From positions 310,001 through 374,000 of the forward strand of contig NZ_JAJSSH010000001.1 of assembly GCF_021403115.1 (NCBI RefSeq): a DNA stretch of 64,000 bases, written 5' to 3'. This DNA comes from Sphingobium sufflavum. GTDB taxonomy: Bacteria; Pseudomonadota; Alphaproteobacteria; Sphingomonadales; Sphingomonadaceae. Below the pieces are notes generated by a model. The model saw only the letters and a list, made by a program, of their open reading frames with translations, ran no database searches and was not told where the DNA came from. Of the stretch, positions 19,993 to 29,605 are shown piece by piece. Numbering within the stretch: the first letter of the stretch is position 1; each line of letters begins with the position of its first letter. Both the position numbers and the translations under genes were made by a program.

Positions 19993-20466
19993 TCATTCCC
20001 CCTCGCACAGCGCCGCGAGCTGATCCGCGCACGCCGTCCAGCCGTCCACGAAGCCCATGGCCCTGTGCTGTTCCATCGCTTCTGCGCTCCAGTGGCGGGC
20101 GCGGGCGGTGTAGCGGGTGCCGTCGCCCTCCGCCGCAATCTCCCAGAAACCGACCATGAAGGGACCGGCGGGCAGGAAGTCGCCCGATGCGTCGATGCCC
20201 ACCGCATCGGTGGTGACGAATCGGCGGCCCTCCTCATAGGCGAGGTAGATGCCCTCCTGCGGCATCGTCTCGCCATCGGGACCGTGCATGACCATGGCGG
20301 CGCGGCCACCGGGACGGCGGTCCTGCTCGACGATGGTGATGGTCCAGGGCTTGGGGCACCACCATTCGGCCTGCCGCTCGGTCAGGACGTGCCAGACCTT
20401 GTCCGGCGGCGCGGCGATGTGGCGGGTGATGGAGAGTTCCTGCGGGCTGTCGGCTGTCTCGGTCAT
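19993..20466 (-). CDS. SRPBCC (AHSA1-type START) domain protein
   Basis: A 157-residue helix-grip protein. ITRHIAAPPDKVWHVLTE at the start and GFWEIAAEGDGTRYTARARHWSAEAMEQH near the end are typical of the AHSA1/CalC group, which binds hydrophobic ligands in a deep cavity. Ligand unknown. Last gene of a seven-gene minus-strand operon; the frame extends 11 codons further up, but MTETADSPQ with GGACGATCC before it fits better. Confidence 0.88.
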   Translation of the reverse strand: MTETADSPQELSITRHIAAPPDKVWHVLTERQAEWWCPKPWTITIVEQDRRPGGRAAMVMHGPDGETMPQEGIYLAYEEGRRFVTTDAVGIDASGDFLPAGPFMVGFWEIAAEGDGTRYTARARHWSAEAMEQHRAMGFVDGWTACADQLAALCEGE

Positions 20467-20526
20467 GGATCGTCCTTGCTGGCATAGGAGGGCTGGCATG
20501 GGGGGCTGGTGAGGGGTCGCGCCCCG

Positions 20527-21177
20527 TCAGTCCCGGTCGGGCGCGCCCAGCGGGAAATAGGGGCGATAGGGGCGGCCGCCATCCACCGCCCGCGCCACCG
20601 ACGGCCGGGCGAGCAGGCGGGCGCGATAGGCTTTCAGGCGGGGCAGGCGGTCGGGAATGGGATGCACCCAGTCGGCGTAGAACAAGGAAGGCGCCGCCGC
20701 GCAGTCCGCCAGGGTGAAATCCGCCCCACAGGCCCAGTCCGCATCGGGCAGATTTGCGTCCAGCCAGCCATAGATGGTGTCGAGCGCGGCATGGACGGGC
20801 GGGATGCGGGTCATGTCGCGCTGCTCCGGCGGACGGAGAAATTCGTTCACCACCTGCTGCATCACGGCCATGACATGATTGTCGAAAACCCGGTCCATGA
20901 AGCGGACCTGCAACGCGGCCTTCGCATCTGCCGGGATCAGGCGGCCATGGCCGGGGGCGAGCCGGTCGACATGTTCGATGATGATCGAGGATTCGATATA
21001 GGTGCCCGTCTCGTCCACCAGCACCGGGAATTTGGCGAGTGGCCAGAGGGCCTTGAGTGTGTCCAGCGCCGGACCCTGTTCGACCACATGCCAGGTAAAA
21101 TCCACGCCTTTTTCATAGAGGGCGATCTGGGCCTTCCAGCTATAGGAGGAGAAGGGATGGCCGTAGAAGTCAGGCAT
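20527..21177 (-). CDS. Glutathione S-transferase family protein
   Basis: A 216-residue GST: an N-terminal thioredoxin fold (YGHPFSSYSWKAQIALYEKGVDF with a Ser-rich active-site region, then KFPVLVDETGTYIESSIIIEHVDRL binding the glutathione gamma-glutamyl part) and an all-helical C-terminal domain with the N-capping box-like FTLADCAAAPSLFYAD. Its start codon overlaps the end of the upstream VOC gene by 8 bases, so translation is coupled. Probably conjugates or reduces an electrophile; substrate unknown. Confidence 0.9.
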   Translation of the reverse strand: MPDFYGHPFSSYSWKAQIALYEKGVDFTWHVVEQGPALDTLKALWPLAKFPVLVDETGTYIESSIIIEHVDRLAPGHGRLIPADAKAALQVRFMDRVFDNHVMAVMQQVVNEFLRPPEQRDMTRIPPVHAALDTIYGWLDANLPDADWACGADFTLADCAAAPSLFYADWVHPIPDRLPRLKAYRARLLARPSVARAVDGGRPYRPYFPLGAPDRD

Positions 21178-21667
21178 GGGTCGGCTCCCCCGCCGCCGCG
21201 GCTTCGATCGCGGCAATGTCGATGCGGTGCATGGTGAGCATCGCCTCGCTTACCCGCCGGGCGACGGCGGGGTCGGGGCAGGCGATGAGTTCGGTCAGGC
21301 GGCGCGGCGTGATCTGCCAGCTCATGCCCCAGCGATCCTTGAGCCAGCCACAATGGCTCTGCGCGCCGCCCCCTTCGATCAGAGCGTCGGACAGGCGGTC
21401 CGTCTCCGCCTGATCCTCCGTGGCGATCTGAAAGCTGACCGCCTCCGTAAAGGCGAATTGCGGGCCGCCGTTGAGGCCGATGAAGGCCATGCCCGCCAGC
21501 GTGAACCGGACGACGAGCACGGCCCCCTCCGGCGTCGAAGGATTATCGGACGGCGCGCGGACGATCCCGTCGATGCGGCTGTCGGGCAGCAGGGCGGTGT
21601 ACAGGGTCGCGGCCTCCTCCGCCGTGCCGTCGTACCACAGGCAGGGGGTGATCTTTGCGATAGTCAT
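21170..21667 (-). CDS. VOC family protein (PhnB-like)
   Basis: A 165-residue protein of the vicinal-oxygen-chelate superfamily in the PhnB / '3-demethylubiquinone methyltransferase-like' group: ITPCLWYDGTAEEAATLYTALLP at the start, FIGLNGGPQFAFTEAVSFQI in the middle and GWLKDRWGMSWQITP near the end. The metal ligands typical of glyoxalase I are not obvious, so it may be a non-catalytic or differently active member. Third from the end of the operon. Confidence 0.88.
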   Translation of the reverse strand: MTIAKITPCLWYDGTAEEAATLYTALLPDSRIDGIVRAPSDNPSTPEGAVLVVRFTLAGMAFIGLNGGPQFAFTEAVSFQIATEDQAETDRLSDALIEGGGAQSHCGWLKDRWGMSWQITPRRLTELIACPDPAVARRVSEAMLTMHRIDIAAIEAAAAGEPTHA

Positions 21668-21688
21668 GGCGCGTCCCTCCTTCCCCGG

Positions 21689-22492
21689 TCAGGCCTGTGG
21701 TGCGGGGCGACCGCCGACAAGGCCGAAATGCGCGCCCTGCGGGTCGATGGCGTTGAGGGCGAAATCGCCGCCGGGAACCTCCATCGGCCCGTTGATGACG
21801 GTGCCGCCCAGCGATTCGACGGTCGCCTTGGCCACGTCGATGTCGGGCACGCGGAAATACTGGTTCCAGTGGGGCGGTCCCATTTCTGCCGTGCCGGTCA
21901 TGACCGCGCCGATCACGCCGCCGGTCGGGCTGTGGTGGCGGATGAAATCATAGGTGCCAAGCGGCCCCATCGCCATCTCCCCATCCTTGGTCCAGCCGAA
22001 GCGGGTGCCGTAGAAATGCCACGCCGCCTTCTGGTCGGAGGTGATGAGTTCGTTCCATGCGCAATGGCCGTTGCGGGGCACGTCATAGGCGAAGGCAAGG
22101 CTGGTCCCCTCCACGGAGGCGGGCTTCATGATATAGAAGCGCGCGCCCTGCGGGTCGGCGACCATCGCGATGCGGCCGACATTCGGGATGTCCATGGCGG
22201 GCATGACCGTGCGTCCGCCGCCATGGTCGATGCTCTCGACGCATTTGTCCACATCGTCGACGCCGACATAGCCGAGCCAGGCCGGGCGGGCGCCCCGCTC
22301 CGCCATCTCCGGCGGGATCGCCGTGAGGCCGCCGACGCTGTTCTCGCCCGCGTTGAGGATGCGATAGTCCATAGCCTCCTGCCCGCTGTCGGCGACGGTC
22401 CAGCCGACCACTCTGCCATAGAAAGCCTGCGCCGCGTCGGCGTCGCTGGTCAGCAGTTCATACCAGATGAAGTCGCCATGATGATTCGCCAT
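21689..22492 (-). CDS. Two-domain VOC (glyoxalase-like) protein
   Basis: 267 residues made of two VOC units: residues 1-120 (GDFIWYELLTSDADAAQAFYGRVVGWTV ... GRIAMVADPQGARFYIMKP) and 135-262 (GHCAWNELITSDQKAAWHFYGTRFGWTK ... GGDFALNAIDPQGAHFGLVGG). This is the 'hydroxylase / glyoxalase' type found in actinobacteria and sphingomonads, sometimes annotated as 27 kDa antigen-like. Metal-bound enzyme is likely but the reaction is unknown. Its start is one base after the DUF1428 stop. Confidence 0.9.
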   Translation of the reverse strand: MANHHGDFIWYELLTSDADAAQAFYGRVVGWTVADSGQEAMDYRILNAGENSVGGLTAIPPEMAERGARPAWLGYVGVDDVDKCVESIDHGGGRTVMPAMDIPNVGRIAMVADPQGARFYIMKPASVEGTSLAFAYDVPRNGHCAWNELITSDQKAAWHFYGTRFGWTKDGEMAMGPLGTYDFIRHHSPTGGVIGAVMTGTAEMGPPHWNQYFRVPDIDVAKATVESLGGTVINGPMEVPGGDFALNAIDPQGAHFGLVGGRPAPQA

Positions 22493-22493
22493 C

Positions 22494-22865
22494 TTATTTC
22501 TCCAGCTTTACGACGGGCGCGAAGCCGCCAAAGATCATGCGCTTGCCGTCGAACGGCATGGGGTTCTTTTCGGGATTGAAGCGGTCGTCGGTCTTCATCA
22601 GACCGTCCATCCGGGCCATCGCCGCGTCGCGGGTCGCCTTGTCCGGCCATTCGACCCAGGAGAAGACGACCGTCTCCTCCGCTGTCGCCTTTACCGCGCC
22701 GCGAAAGTCGGTGAGCGTGCCATCGGGCACATCGTCGCCCCAGCATTCCAGGATGCGGGTCGCGCCCAGTTCCAGGAACAGGCTGTCACCCCAGTTCGCA
22801 TGGTCGATGAATTTCTGCTTGTTGGCGGTGGGGACCGCGAGGACGAAACCGTCGATATAGGACAT
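22494..22865 (-). CDS. DUF1428 family protein
   Basis: A 123-residue protein of the DUF1428 family (dimeric alpha/beta-barrel fold). SYIDGFVLAVPTANKQKFIDHA at the start, the central GATRILECWGDDVPDGTLTDF and the C-terminal PFDGKRMIFGGF are the family signatures. Function unknown; often found with VOC and SRPBCC genes. A Shine-Dalgarno (AAGGAGAGA) lies before the ATG. Confidence 0.92.
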   Translation of the reverse strand: MSYIDGFVLAVPTANKQKFIDHANWGDSLFLELGATRILECWGDDVPDGTLTDFRGAVKATAEETVVFSWVEWPDKATRDAAMARMDGLMKTDDRFNPEKNPMPFDGKRMIFGGFAPVVKLEK

Positions 22866-22876
22866 TGTCTCTCTCC

Positions 22877-23284
22877 TTATGCCTTGCAGGGTAACAGCGC
22901 GCGCAGCGCCGGGTTGCGGAGCCAGAAGCCGCCCCAGAGCAGCAGGCCGACATAGACGCCGAACAGGATGTGGCTGAACAGCGGGCTGGCGATCCGCACA
23001 TGGGTGGCGATTGCGCCGCCGAGATAGCCGGTGAGCAGGATTGCGCCGAGCAGCGCGGTGCGCGGCCACAGGTGGAGCAGGGTCGCCACCAGCAGGATGA
23101 CGCCCAGCAGGCGCGCGGTGCCGGCATCGGCGGGCCAGCCCATCGCGGCCATCGTCTCCCCCACCACGGCCAGCGGTGGCAGCTTCATCGCGGCGTCCAT
23201 CAGCAGGAACAGCACGACCAGCGTCGTGATCGCGCGGCCGGTTAGGGTCATCCAGCGCGGGTTGTCGGGCGCCTGCGTCATCAT
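22877..23284 (-). CDS. DoxX-like small membrane protein
   Basis: 135 residues with four predicted transmembrane helices (around 15-35, 55-75, 78-98 and 105-125), in the DoxX-like pattern: GRAITTLVVLFLLMDAAMKL, LGVILLVATLLHLWPRTALLGAILLTGYLGGAIATHVR. Inner-membrane; function not established for this branch. Two adjacent ATGs follow a strong AGGAGAGG; the first was chosen. Confidence 0.85.
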   Translation of the reverse strand: MMTQAPDNPRWMTLTGRAITTLVVLFLLMDAAMKLPPLAVVGETMAAMGWPADAGTARLLGVILLVATLLHLWPRTALLGAILLTGYLGGAIATHVRIASPLFSHILFGVYVGLLLWGGFWLRNPALRALLPCKA

Positions 23285-23319
23285 CCTCTCCTTCGGTCTT
23301 TTTTTCTGTCGGGTTTCTA

Positions 23320-23763
23320 TCAGGCGGCGGGTTCGGGCGCCTGTTGATTCGCACCAGCGGCCATCGCCGCCTCCACATCCATCCACATCGGTTCCCAGAT
23401 ATGGCCGTCGGGGTCGGCGTAGGAGCGGCTGTACAGGAATCCATGGTCCTGCACCGGATTGGGGTCGGCGGTGCCGCCCGCCGCCACCGCGCTCCGCACC
23501 CGCGAGTCCACTGCCTCGCGGCTCTCTTCCGACAGGCAGAAGGCGGCCCGCGCCTGATGATGCGCGTCGATGATCGTGCGGGTGGTGAAGCTGGCGAAGC
23601 GGGCGTGGGTCAGCAGCATGGCATGGATAGTGTCAGTGAAGGAGATGGCCGCCGCGCTGTCATCCGCAAAGCGCGGGTCCGGCGTCGCGCCCACCGCCTG
23701 ATAAAAGGCCAGCGACCGGGGCAGGTCGGTGACGGGCAGGTTCACGAAGATCATCCGGGTCAT
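23320..23763 (-). CDS. VOC family protein (lactoylglutathione lyase-like)
   Basis: A 147-residue VOC protein. MIFVNLPVTDLPRSLAFYQAVG opens the family fold, DTIHAMLLTHARFASFT is the internal strand-helix, and GFLYSRSYADPDGHIWEPMWMD is the C-terminal strand with a candidate metal-binding Glu. First gene of the operon divergent from the HxlR regulator. The frame is open to 23853, overlapping the promoter, but MTRMIFVNLPV is where similarity begins. Confidence 0.88.
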   Translation of the reverse strand: MTRMIFVNLPVTDLPRSLAFYQAVGATPDPRFADDSAAAISFTDTIHAMLLTHARFASFTTRTIIDAHHQARAAFCLSEESREAVDSRVRSAVAAGGTADPNPVQDHGFLYSRSYADPDGHIWEPMWMDVEAAMAAGANQQAPEPAA

Positions 23764-23818
23764 GCGCCACTCCCTGGGTGAGGCGGTGGGAAGCGAGGCC
23801 ATGCGCCCCGACTCGACA

Positions 23819-23847
23819 TTGACAAGCATGCGACCGAAGATTATATT
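23819..23847 (+). promoter_or_regulatory. Sigma-70-like promoter of the HxlR regulator, overlapping a minus-strand -10
   Basis: TTGACA (23819-23824) and TATATT (23842-23847) are separated by exactly 17 bases. Transcription would begin at about 23854-23855, so the regulator mRNA would have almost no leader. On the minus strand the same AT-rich block reads TATAAT (about 23840-23845), a perfect -10 for the divergent operon, although its -35 is poor. Confidence 0.7.
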
Positions 23848-23855
23848 TTGCAACT

Positions 23856-24572
23856 ATGGAGTTAGAAAAAATAACTAATGAGTCGGAAAGTGGCGCAAAA
23901 AGTGTCAGGAAGCGCGGCTATTACGACGCCTGCGGCATGGCCCATGCGCTGGATCTGGTCGGTGACCGTTGGGCGCTGGCCATCGTGCGCGAGCTTATGC
24001 TGGGTCCGCGACGGTTTGGAGACTTGCGGGCCGACCTGCCCGGCCTGAGCGCCAATGTCCTGACGCAGCGGCTGGGCGATCTGGAGCGCGATCTGATCCT
24101 CGTCCGGCGCAAGCTGCCGCCGCCCGCCCATGTGCAGGTCTATGAACTGACCGCATGGGGGTATGAAGCGGAACCGATCATCCAGGAACTTGGTCGCTGG
24201 GCCGCGCGCTCGCCGGGGCATGACGCGACCCTGCCGATCAGCGGGGTGTCGATCCTGCTGTCCTTTCGCACCATGATCGCGCGGGACAGGGTGGGAGAGC
24301 CGCCGTTCAGCGTGGGTTTCCGGTTTGGTGCGGAGGAATATCTGGCCCGGCTGGACGCCGCCCATCCCGACCGCATCGTCGTGGAGCGGGGGGCGGAGGC
24401 GGAGGGCGACATCGGATTTATCGGTGCGCCCAATGCGCTGGCGGCGTTCATCTATGGCGATGTGCCGGAGGAGGCGCTGGCGGGCGCGCTGACAGTGCGG
24501 GGGAAGGCGGGGCTGGTTGCGCGCTTTGCCCGATTGTTCGGGTTGCCGGAGAAGGTTCGACCAAAGGAGTAG
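23856..24572 (+). CDS. HxlR-family winged-helix transcriptional regulator
   Basis: A 238-residue regulator. Residues 20-110 form the HxlR winged helix (KRGYYDACGMAHALDLVGDRWALAIVRELMLGPRRFGDLRADLPGLS...); the remaining 120 residues are a C-terminal extension of the SCP2-like type seen in longer HxlR members. Divergent from the seven-gene detoxification-type operon with overlapping promoters, so it very likely controls that operon and itself. The start codon is 8 bases after the -10 element, implying a leaderless transcript. Confidence 0.93.
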   Translation: MELEKITNESESGAKSVRKRGYYDACGMAHALDLVGDRWALAIVRELMLGPRRFGDLRADLPGLSANVLTQRLGDLERDLILVRRKLPPPAHVQVYELTAWGYEAEPIIQELGRWAARSPGHDATLPISGVSILLSFRTMIARDRVGEPPFSVGFRFGAEEYLARLDAAHPDRIVVERGAEAEGDIGFIGAPNALAAFIYGDVPEEALAGALTVRGKAGLVARFARLFGLPEKVRPKE

Positions 24573-24596
24573 GTTTTCGCGCAGAGGCGCAGAGGG
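24571..24596. repeat. Left arm of a 190-base inverted repeat
   Basis: AGGTTTTCGCGCAGAGGCGC and onwards. It matches the reverse complement of 24733-24760 apart from two small indels. The first two bases overlap the HxlR stop codon. Confidence 0.65.
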
Positions 24597-24899
24597 CGCA
24601 GGCGAGATGGTCTTTGGCCGGTCCTGCGGCTGAGGTTTGCGCGGAGCGGCGGAGGATTATCTTCTGCGCCTTCGCTTACCCGTATCCGATGAAAACGGCT
24701 TTGCCGAGGCTGCCTGTGCCTCTATCCGTAAACCCTCTGCGTGCTCTGCGCGAAAAACCTTCTTGACCCCGGATGGCGGTGGCGCGCTCCTTCATCAGTG
24801 CCATGCCTCTCCCTATCCGCGAACACGCCACCCCTGTTCCCTCTCGACAGCATCCTTCGCCCGCAATAAGGCGTATGGAACAAAGGGGGATCAGTTCAC
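24573..24899. other. Intergenic region between the HxlR gene and comM
   Basis: 327 bases without a gene. A pair of inverted repeats (24571-24596 and 24733-24760) brackets about 136 bases that include a third, weaker related motif (TTTGCGCGGAGCGGCGGAGGA at about 24637). From 24761 to 24899 nothing is recognised beyond the comM leader. Confidence 0.6.
24733..24760. repeat. Right arm of a 190-base inverted repeat
   Basis: CCCTCTGCGTGCTCTGCGCG and onwards; its reverse complement matches 24571-24596. Similar 'CGCAGAGGCGCAGAG' sequences are scattered in proteobacterial genomes (from memory). Confidence 0.65.
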
Positions 24900-26414
24900 A
24901 TGGTCGCAACGGTTGCCACCGTCGCCTATCTGGGGCTTGAGGCGCGCGCCGTGGAGGTCCAGTGCCAGCTGGTCGCGGGGCTGCCCAACTTCATCGTCGT
25001 CGGCCTGCCGGACAAGGCGGTGGCGGAGAGCAAGGAGCGGGTGCGCAACGCCATTGCGGCCATCGGCCTGTCGCTGCCGCCCAAACGGATCACCGTCAAC
25101 CTCTCCCCCGCCGACCTGCCCAAGGAGGGATCGCATTTCGACCTGCCCATCGCGCTGGCGCTGCTGGCGGCGATGGGCGTGGTCGATGCGGAGGCGCTGG
25201 CCAGTTTTTGCGCGGTCGGCGAATTGTCGCTGGACGGGCGGATCGCGCCGTCGCCCGGCGTGCTGCTGGCCGCGATCCATGCGGGGTCGAACGGGCTGGG
25301 CCTGATCTGCCCCGCCGCGCAGGGACCGGAGGCGGCGTGGGCCGGGACGGTCGAACTGCTGGCTGCGCCGGACCTGATTTCGCTGCTCAATCATCTGAAG
25401 GGGCAGGGGCTGCTCCCCACGCCGCGACCGGGCGAGGTGGAGGCGGGGCGTCCCTCCGCCGACCTGCGGCAGGTGAAGGGGCAGGAGACGGCCAAGCGCG
25501 CGCTGGAGATTGCGGCGGCGGGCGGCCATAATCTGTTGATGATGGGGCCGCCGGGCGCGGGCAAGTCGCTGATGGCGAGTTGCCTGCCGGGTATCCTTCC
25601 GCCGCTGGACCCGGAGGAGGCGCTGGAAGTGTCGATGGTCGCCAGCGTCGCGGGTACGCTCAGCAATGGTCGAATAAGCCGCGACCGGCCCTATCGCGCG
25701 CCGCATCACAGCGCGTCGATGGCGGCGCTGGTCGGTGGGGGCCTGAAGGTGCGGCCGGGCGAGGTGAGCCTGGCGCATCTGGGCGTGCTGTTCCTCGATG
25801 AGTTGCCGGAGTTTCAGCGGGCGGTGCTCGATTCGCTGCGCCAGCCGCTGGAGACGGGGGAGGTGGTGGTGGCGCGGGCCAACGCGCATCTCGCCTTTCC
25901 GGCGCGGGTGCAACTGGTCGCGGCGATGAACCCATGCCGGTGCGGGCATCTGGGCGATCCGGCGCTGGCCTGTTCGCGCGCGCCCAAATGCGCGGCGGAT
26001 TATCAGACGCGGGTGTCCGGGCCGCTGCTCGACCGGATCGACCTGCATGTGGAGGTGGCCGCCGTGACCGCCGCCGACCTGATCCTGCCCCCGCCGGAGG
26101 AAGGCTCTGCCGAGGTCGCGGCGCGGGTCGCGGCGGCGCGGGCGGTGCAGACGGCGCGGCGTGTCGGCCCCGGTGAGGGCGCGCGGACCAACGCGGAACT
26201 GGAAGGGCCGGCGCTCGACGCGGTGGCGACCCCGGACGAGGCGGGCCGCGCCCTGCTGGCGGAGGCCGCGGCGGCGATGCGGCTGTCGGCGCGCGGCTAT
26301 ACGCGGGTGCTGCGCGTGGCGCGGACGATTGCGGACCTGGGCGGGGCGGAAACGATCGGGCGCATCCATGTGGCGGAGGCGCTGAGCTATCGTCGGCGCG
26401 CGCCGGTCAACTGA
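24900..26414 (+). CDS. comM: YifB/ComM family Mg-chelatase-like AAA+ ATPase
   Basis: 504 residues, the full family length. N-terminal ChlI/Lon-protease-like domain (VEVQCQLVAGLPNFIVVGLPDKAVAESKERVRNAI), Walker A GPPGAGKS at 216-223, Walker B VLFLDELPEF, and the C-terminal Mg_chelatase_C domain ending RTIADLGG...AEALSYRR. ComM acts as a hexameric helicase promoting branch migration in natural transformation; in non-competent species its role is less clear. The start MVATVATVAYLG is the conserved one. Confidence 0.95.
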   Translation: MVATVATVAYLGLEARAVEVQCQLVAGLPNFIVVGLPDKAVAESKERVRNAIAAIGLSLPPKRITVNLSPADLPKEGSHFDLPIALALLAAMGVVDAEALASFCAVGELSLDGRIAPSPGVLLAAIHAGSNGLGLICPAAQGPEAAWAGTVELLAAPDLISLLNHLKGQGLLPTPRPGEVEAGRPSADLRQVKGQETAKRALEIAAAGGHNLLMMGPPGAGKSLMASCLPGILPPLDPEEALEVSMVASVAGTLSNGRISRDRPYRAPHHSASMAALVGGGLKVRPGEVSLAHLGVLFLDELPEFQRAVLDSLRQPLETGEVVVARANAHLAFPARVQLVAAMNPCRCGHLGDPALACSRAPKCAADYQTRVSGPLLDRIDLHVEVAAVTAADLILPPPEEGSAEVAARVAAARAVQTARRVGPGEGARTNAELEGPALDAVATPDEAGRALLAEAAAAMRLSARGYTRVLRVARTIADLGGAETIGRIHVAEALSYRRRAPVN

Positions 26415-26460
26415 GACTTTGTGACCTATTGATGCGCTGTTGAGGCGCCGCCCCGCCGCC

Positions 26461-27234
26461 TTATGTCACCGACCAGCCGCCATCGACCGCAAAGCTCTGG
26501 TTGGTGACGCAGCGGGCCATGGGGGACGCGAAATAGAGGACGGCCGCGCCGATGTCGCGCGGTTCGCACATGCCCAGCGGCGGGCGGCGGCGGGCGGGGC
26601 CGTCGGGGGTGGGGCCTTGGGCGTGGATCGCGCCGGGGGTGGCGACGCCGCCGGGCAGCACCATGTTCACGGTGATGGCGTGCTCGGCCAGTTCCAGTGC
26701 GCTCGCCCGCATCAGGCCGACCAGCGCGGCCTTCGACGCGGCATAGACGGCGTGTCCCTTGACCAGCGAGCCGATCAGCGCGGCGGAGGCGACATGGACG
26801 ATACGGCCCCCGGCTCCGCCCGCCACCATGGCACGGGCGGCCTCCCGGCTGGCGAGGAAGACGCCGCGGCTGTTGACGGCGTTGACCCTGTCCCATTCCT
26901 CCGCCGTGCCGTCGAGCAACAGTTGCCGATCCTGAATACCGGCGTTGTTGACGAGGCCCCAGAGGGTGCCGTGGCGCGCCACCACGTCCGCGACGGCGCG
27001 GGTGATGGAGGCTTCGTCGGCCATGTCGATGTGCACGGCGCTGGCGGCATGGCCCGCCGCGACGAGGGCGGCGGCGGTGGCCCGCGCCGTGTCGAGGACG
27101 CGGTCGGCGATGACGACGGTCGCGCCCGCCTCCGCCAGCACCTGCGCGATGCCTGCGCCGATGCCCATGGCCGCGCCGGTGACGATCACCACCTCGCCCG
27201 TGAAACCAAAAGCGCCCGTGCCTGCTGCCGTCAT
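26461..27234 (-). CDS. Short-chain dehydrogenase/reductase
   Basis: A classical SDR of 257 residues: cofactor-binding TGAAMGIG at 19-26, NNAG in the middle strand, the catalytic YxxxK as YAASK, and an upstream Ser (VASAAL). Asp in VIADRV after the second strand suggests NAD(H) preference. The C-terminal FAVDGGWSVT is typical. Substrate unknown. It follows pgm on the same strand with a 93-base gap that contains a GC-rich hairpin (27277-27304). Confidence 0.92.
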   Translation of the reverse strand: MTAAGTGAFGFTGEVVIVTGAAMGIGAGIAQVLAEAGATVVIADRVLDTARATAAALVAAGHAASAVHIDMADEASITRAVADVVARHGTLWGLVNNAGIQDRQLLLDGTAEEWDRVNAVNSRGVFLASREAARAMVAGGAGGRIVHVASAALIGSLVKGHAVYAASKAALVGLMRASALELAEHAITVNMVLPGGVATPGAIHAQGPTPDGPARRRPPLGMCEPRDIGAAVLYFASPMARCVTNQSFAVDGGWSVT

Positions 27235-27327
27235 GCCGTCATCCCTCCCTTTGTCGTTGCGAAGAGGGTGGGGGCGCCACCGGGCGGGGTCAACTCCCCG
27301 GTGGGGATATGATGGGGCAGGCGGGGA

Positions 27328-29031
<1,704 letters not shown>

Positions 29032-29077
29032 TTATGGGGTATATGTGTATTTCGCGGGTGCGTTGCGGGCGAGCCGC

Positions 29078-29506
29078 TTATCGCACCGCCGCGATGCCGA
29101 GCCGGGGGATGTCGATGGCGGGGCAGCGGTCCATCACCACCGTCAGTCCGGCGGCTTCGGCGCGGGCCGCCGCAGGGGCGTTGATGACGCCGAGCTGCGT
29201 CCAGACCGACTTCGCGCCGATGGCGATGGCCTCGTCGATCACATCGCCCGCTGCCGCGCTCTCCCGAAAGATATCGACCATGTCGACCGGCTCCCCAAGA
29301 TCGGAGAGGCGGGCGATGACGGTCTGGCCATGGATTTGCTGTCCCGCGAGGCCCGGATTAACGGGGATGACGCGATAGCCATGGGCGAGGAGAAAGCGCA
29401 GCACCCGGTTGCTGGGCCGTTCCACCTTGTGCGACGCGCCGACCAGCGCGATGCTGCGGGTGGTCTCCAGCACATGGGCGATGTCGGCGTCGTCGGTCAG
29501 CGGCAT
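29078..29506 (-). CDS. CoA-binding protein (YccU-like)
   Basis: A 142-residue single Rossmann-fold CoA-binding domain: [40 protein letters not shown], then [35 protein letters not shown] and [14 protein letters not shown]. Domain found in YccU and in succinyl-CoA synthetase-like proteins. Binding partner unknown. Confidence 0.92.
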   Translation of the reverse strand: MPLTDDADIAHVLETTRSIALVGASHKVERPSNRVLRFLLAHGYRVIPVNPGLAGQQIHGQTVIARLSDLGEPVDMVDIFRESAAAGDVIDEAIAIGAKSVWTQLGVINAPAAARAEAAGLTVVMDRCPAIDIPRLGIAAVR

Positions 29507-29605
29507 GGGGCACCTTTCTGTTGCGGGAAGAGCGATGGGGGGAGCGGTTGGTTCCCCTGTCCGTCATTCCGTCCCGGTCATGCGGCCTTGCTCATGCCGC
29601 CCCGG

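Noticed and set aside
27277..27304. GC-rich hairpin between pgm and the SDR gene as a terminator
   Set aside because: The stem is real (8 bp) but no T-run follows on the minus strand, so I did not list it as a terminator.
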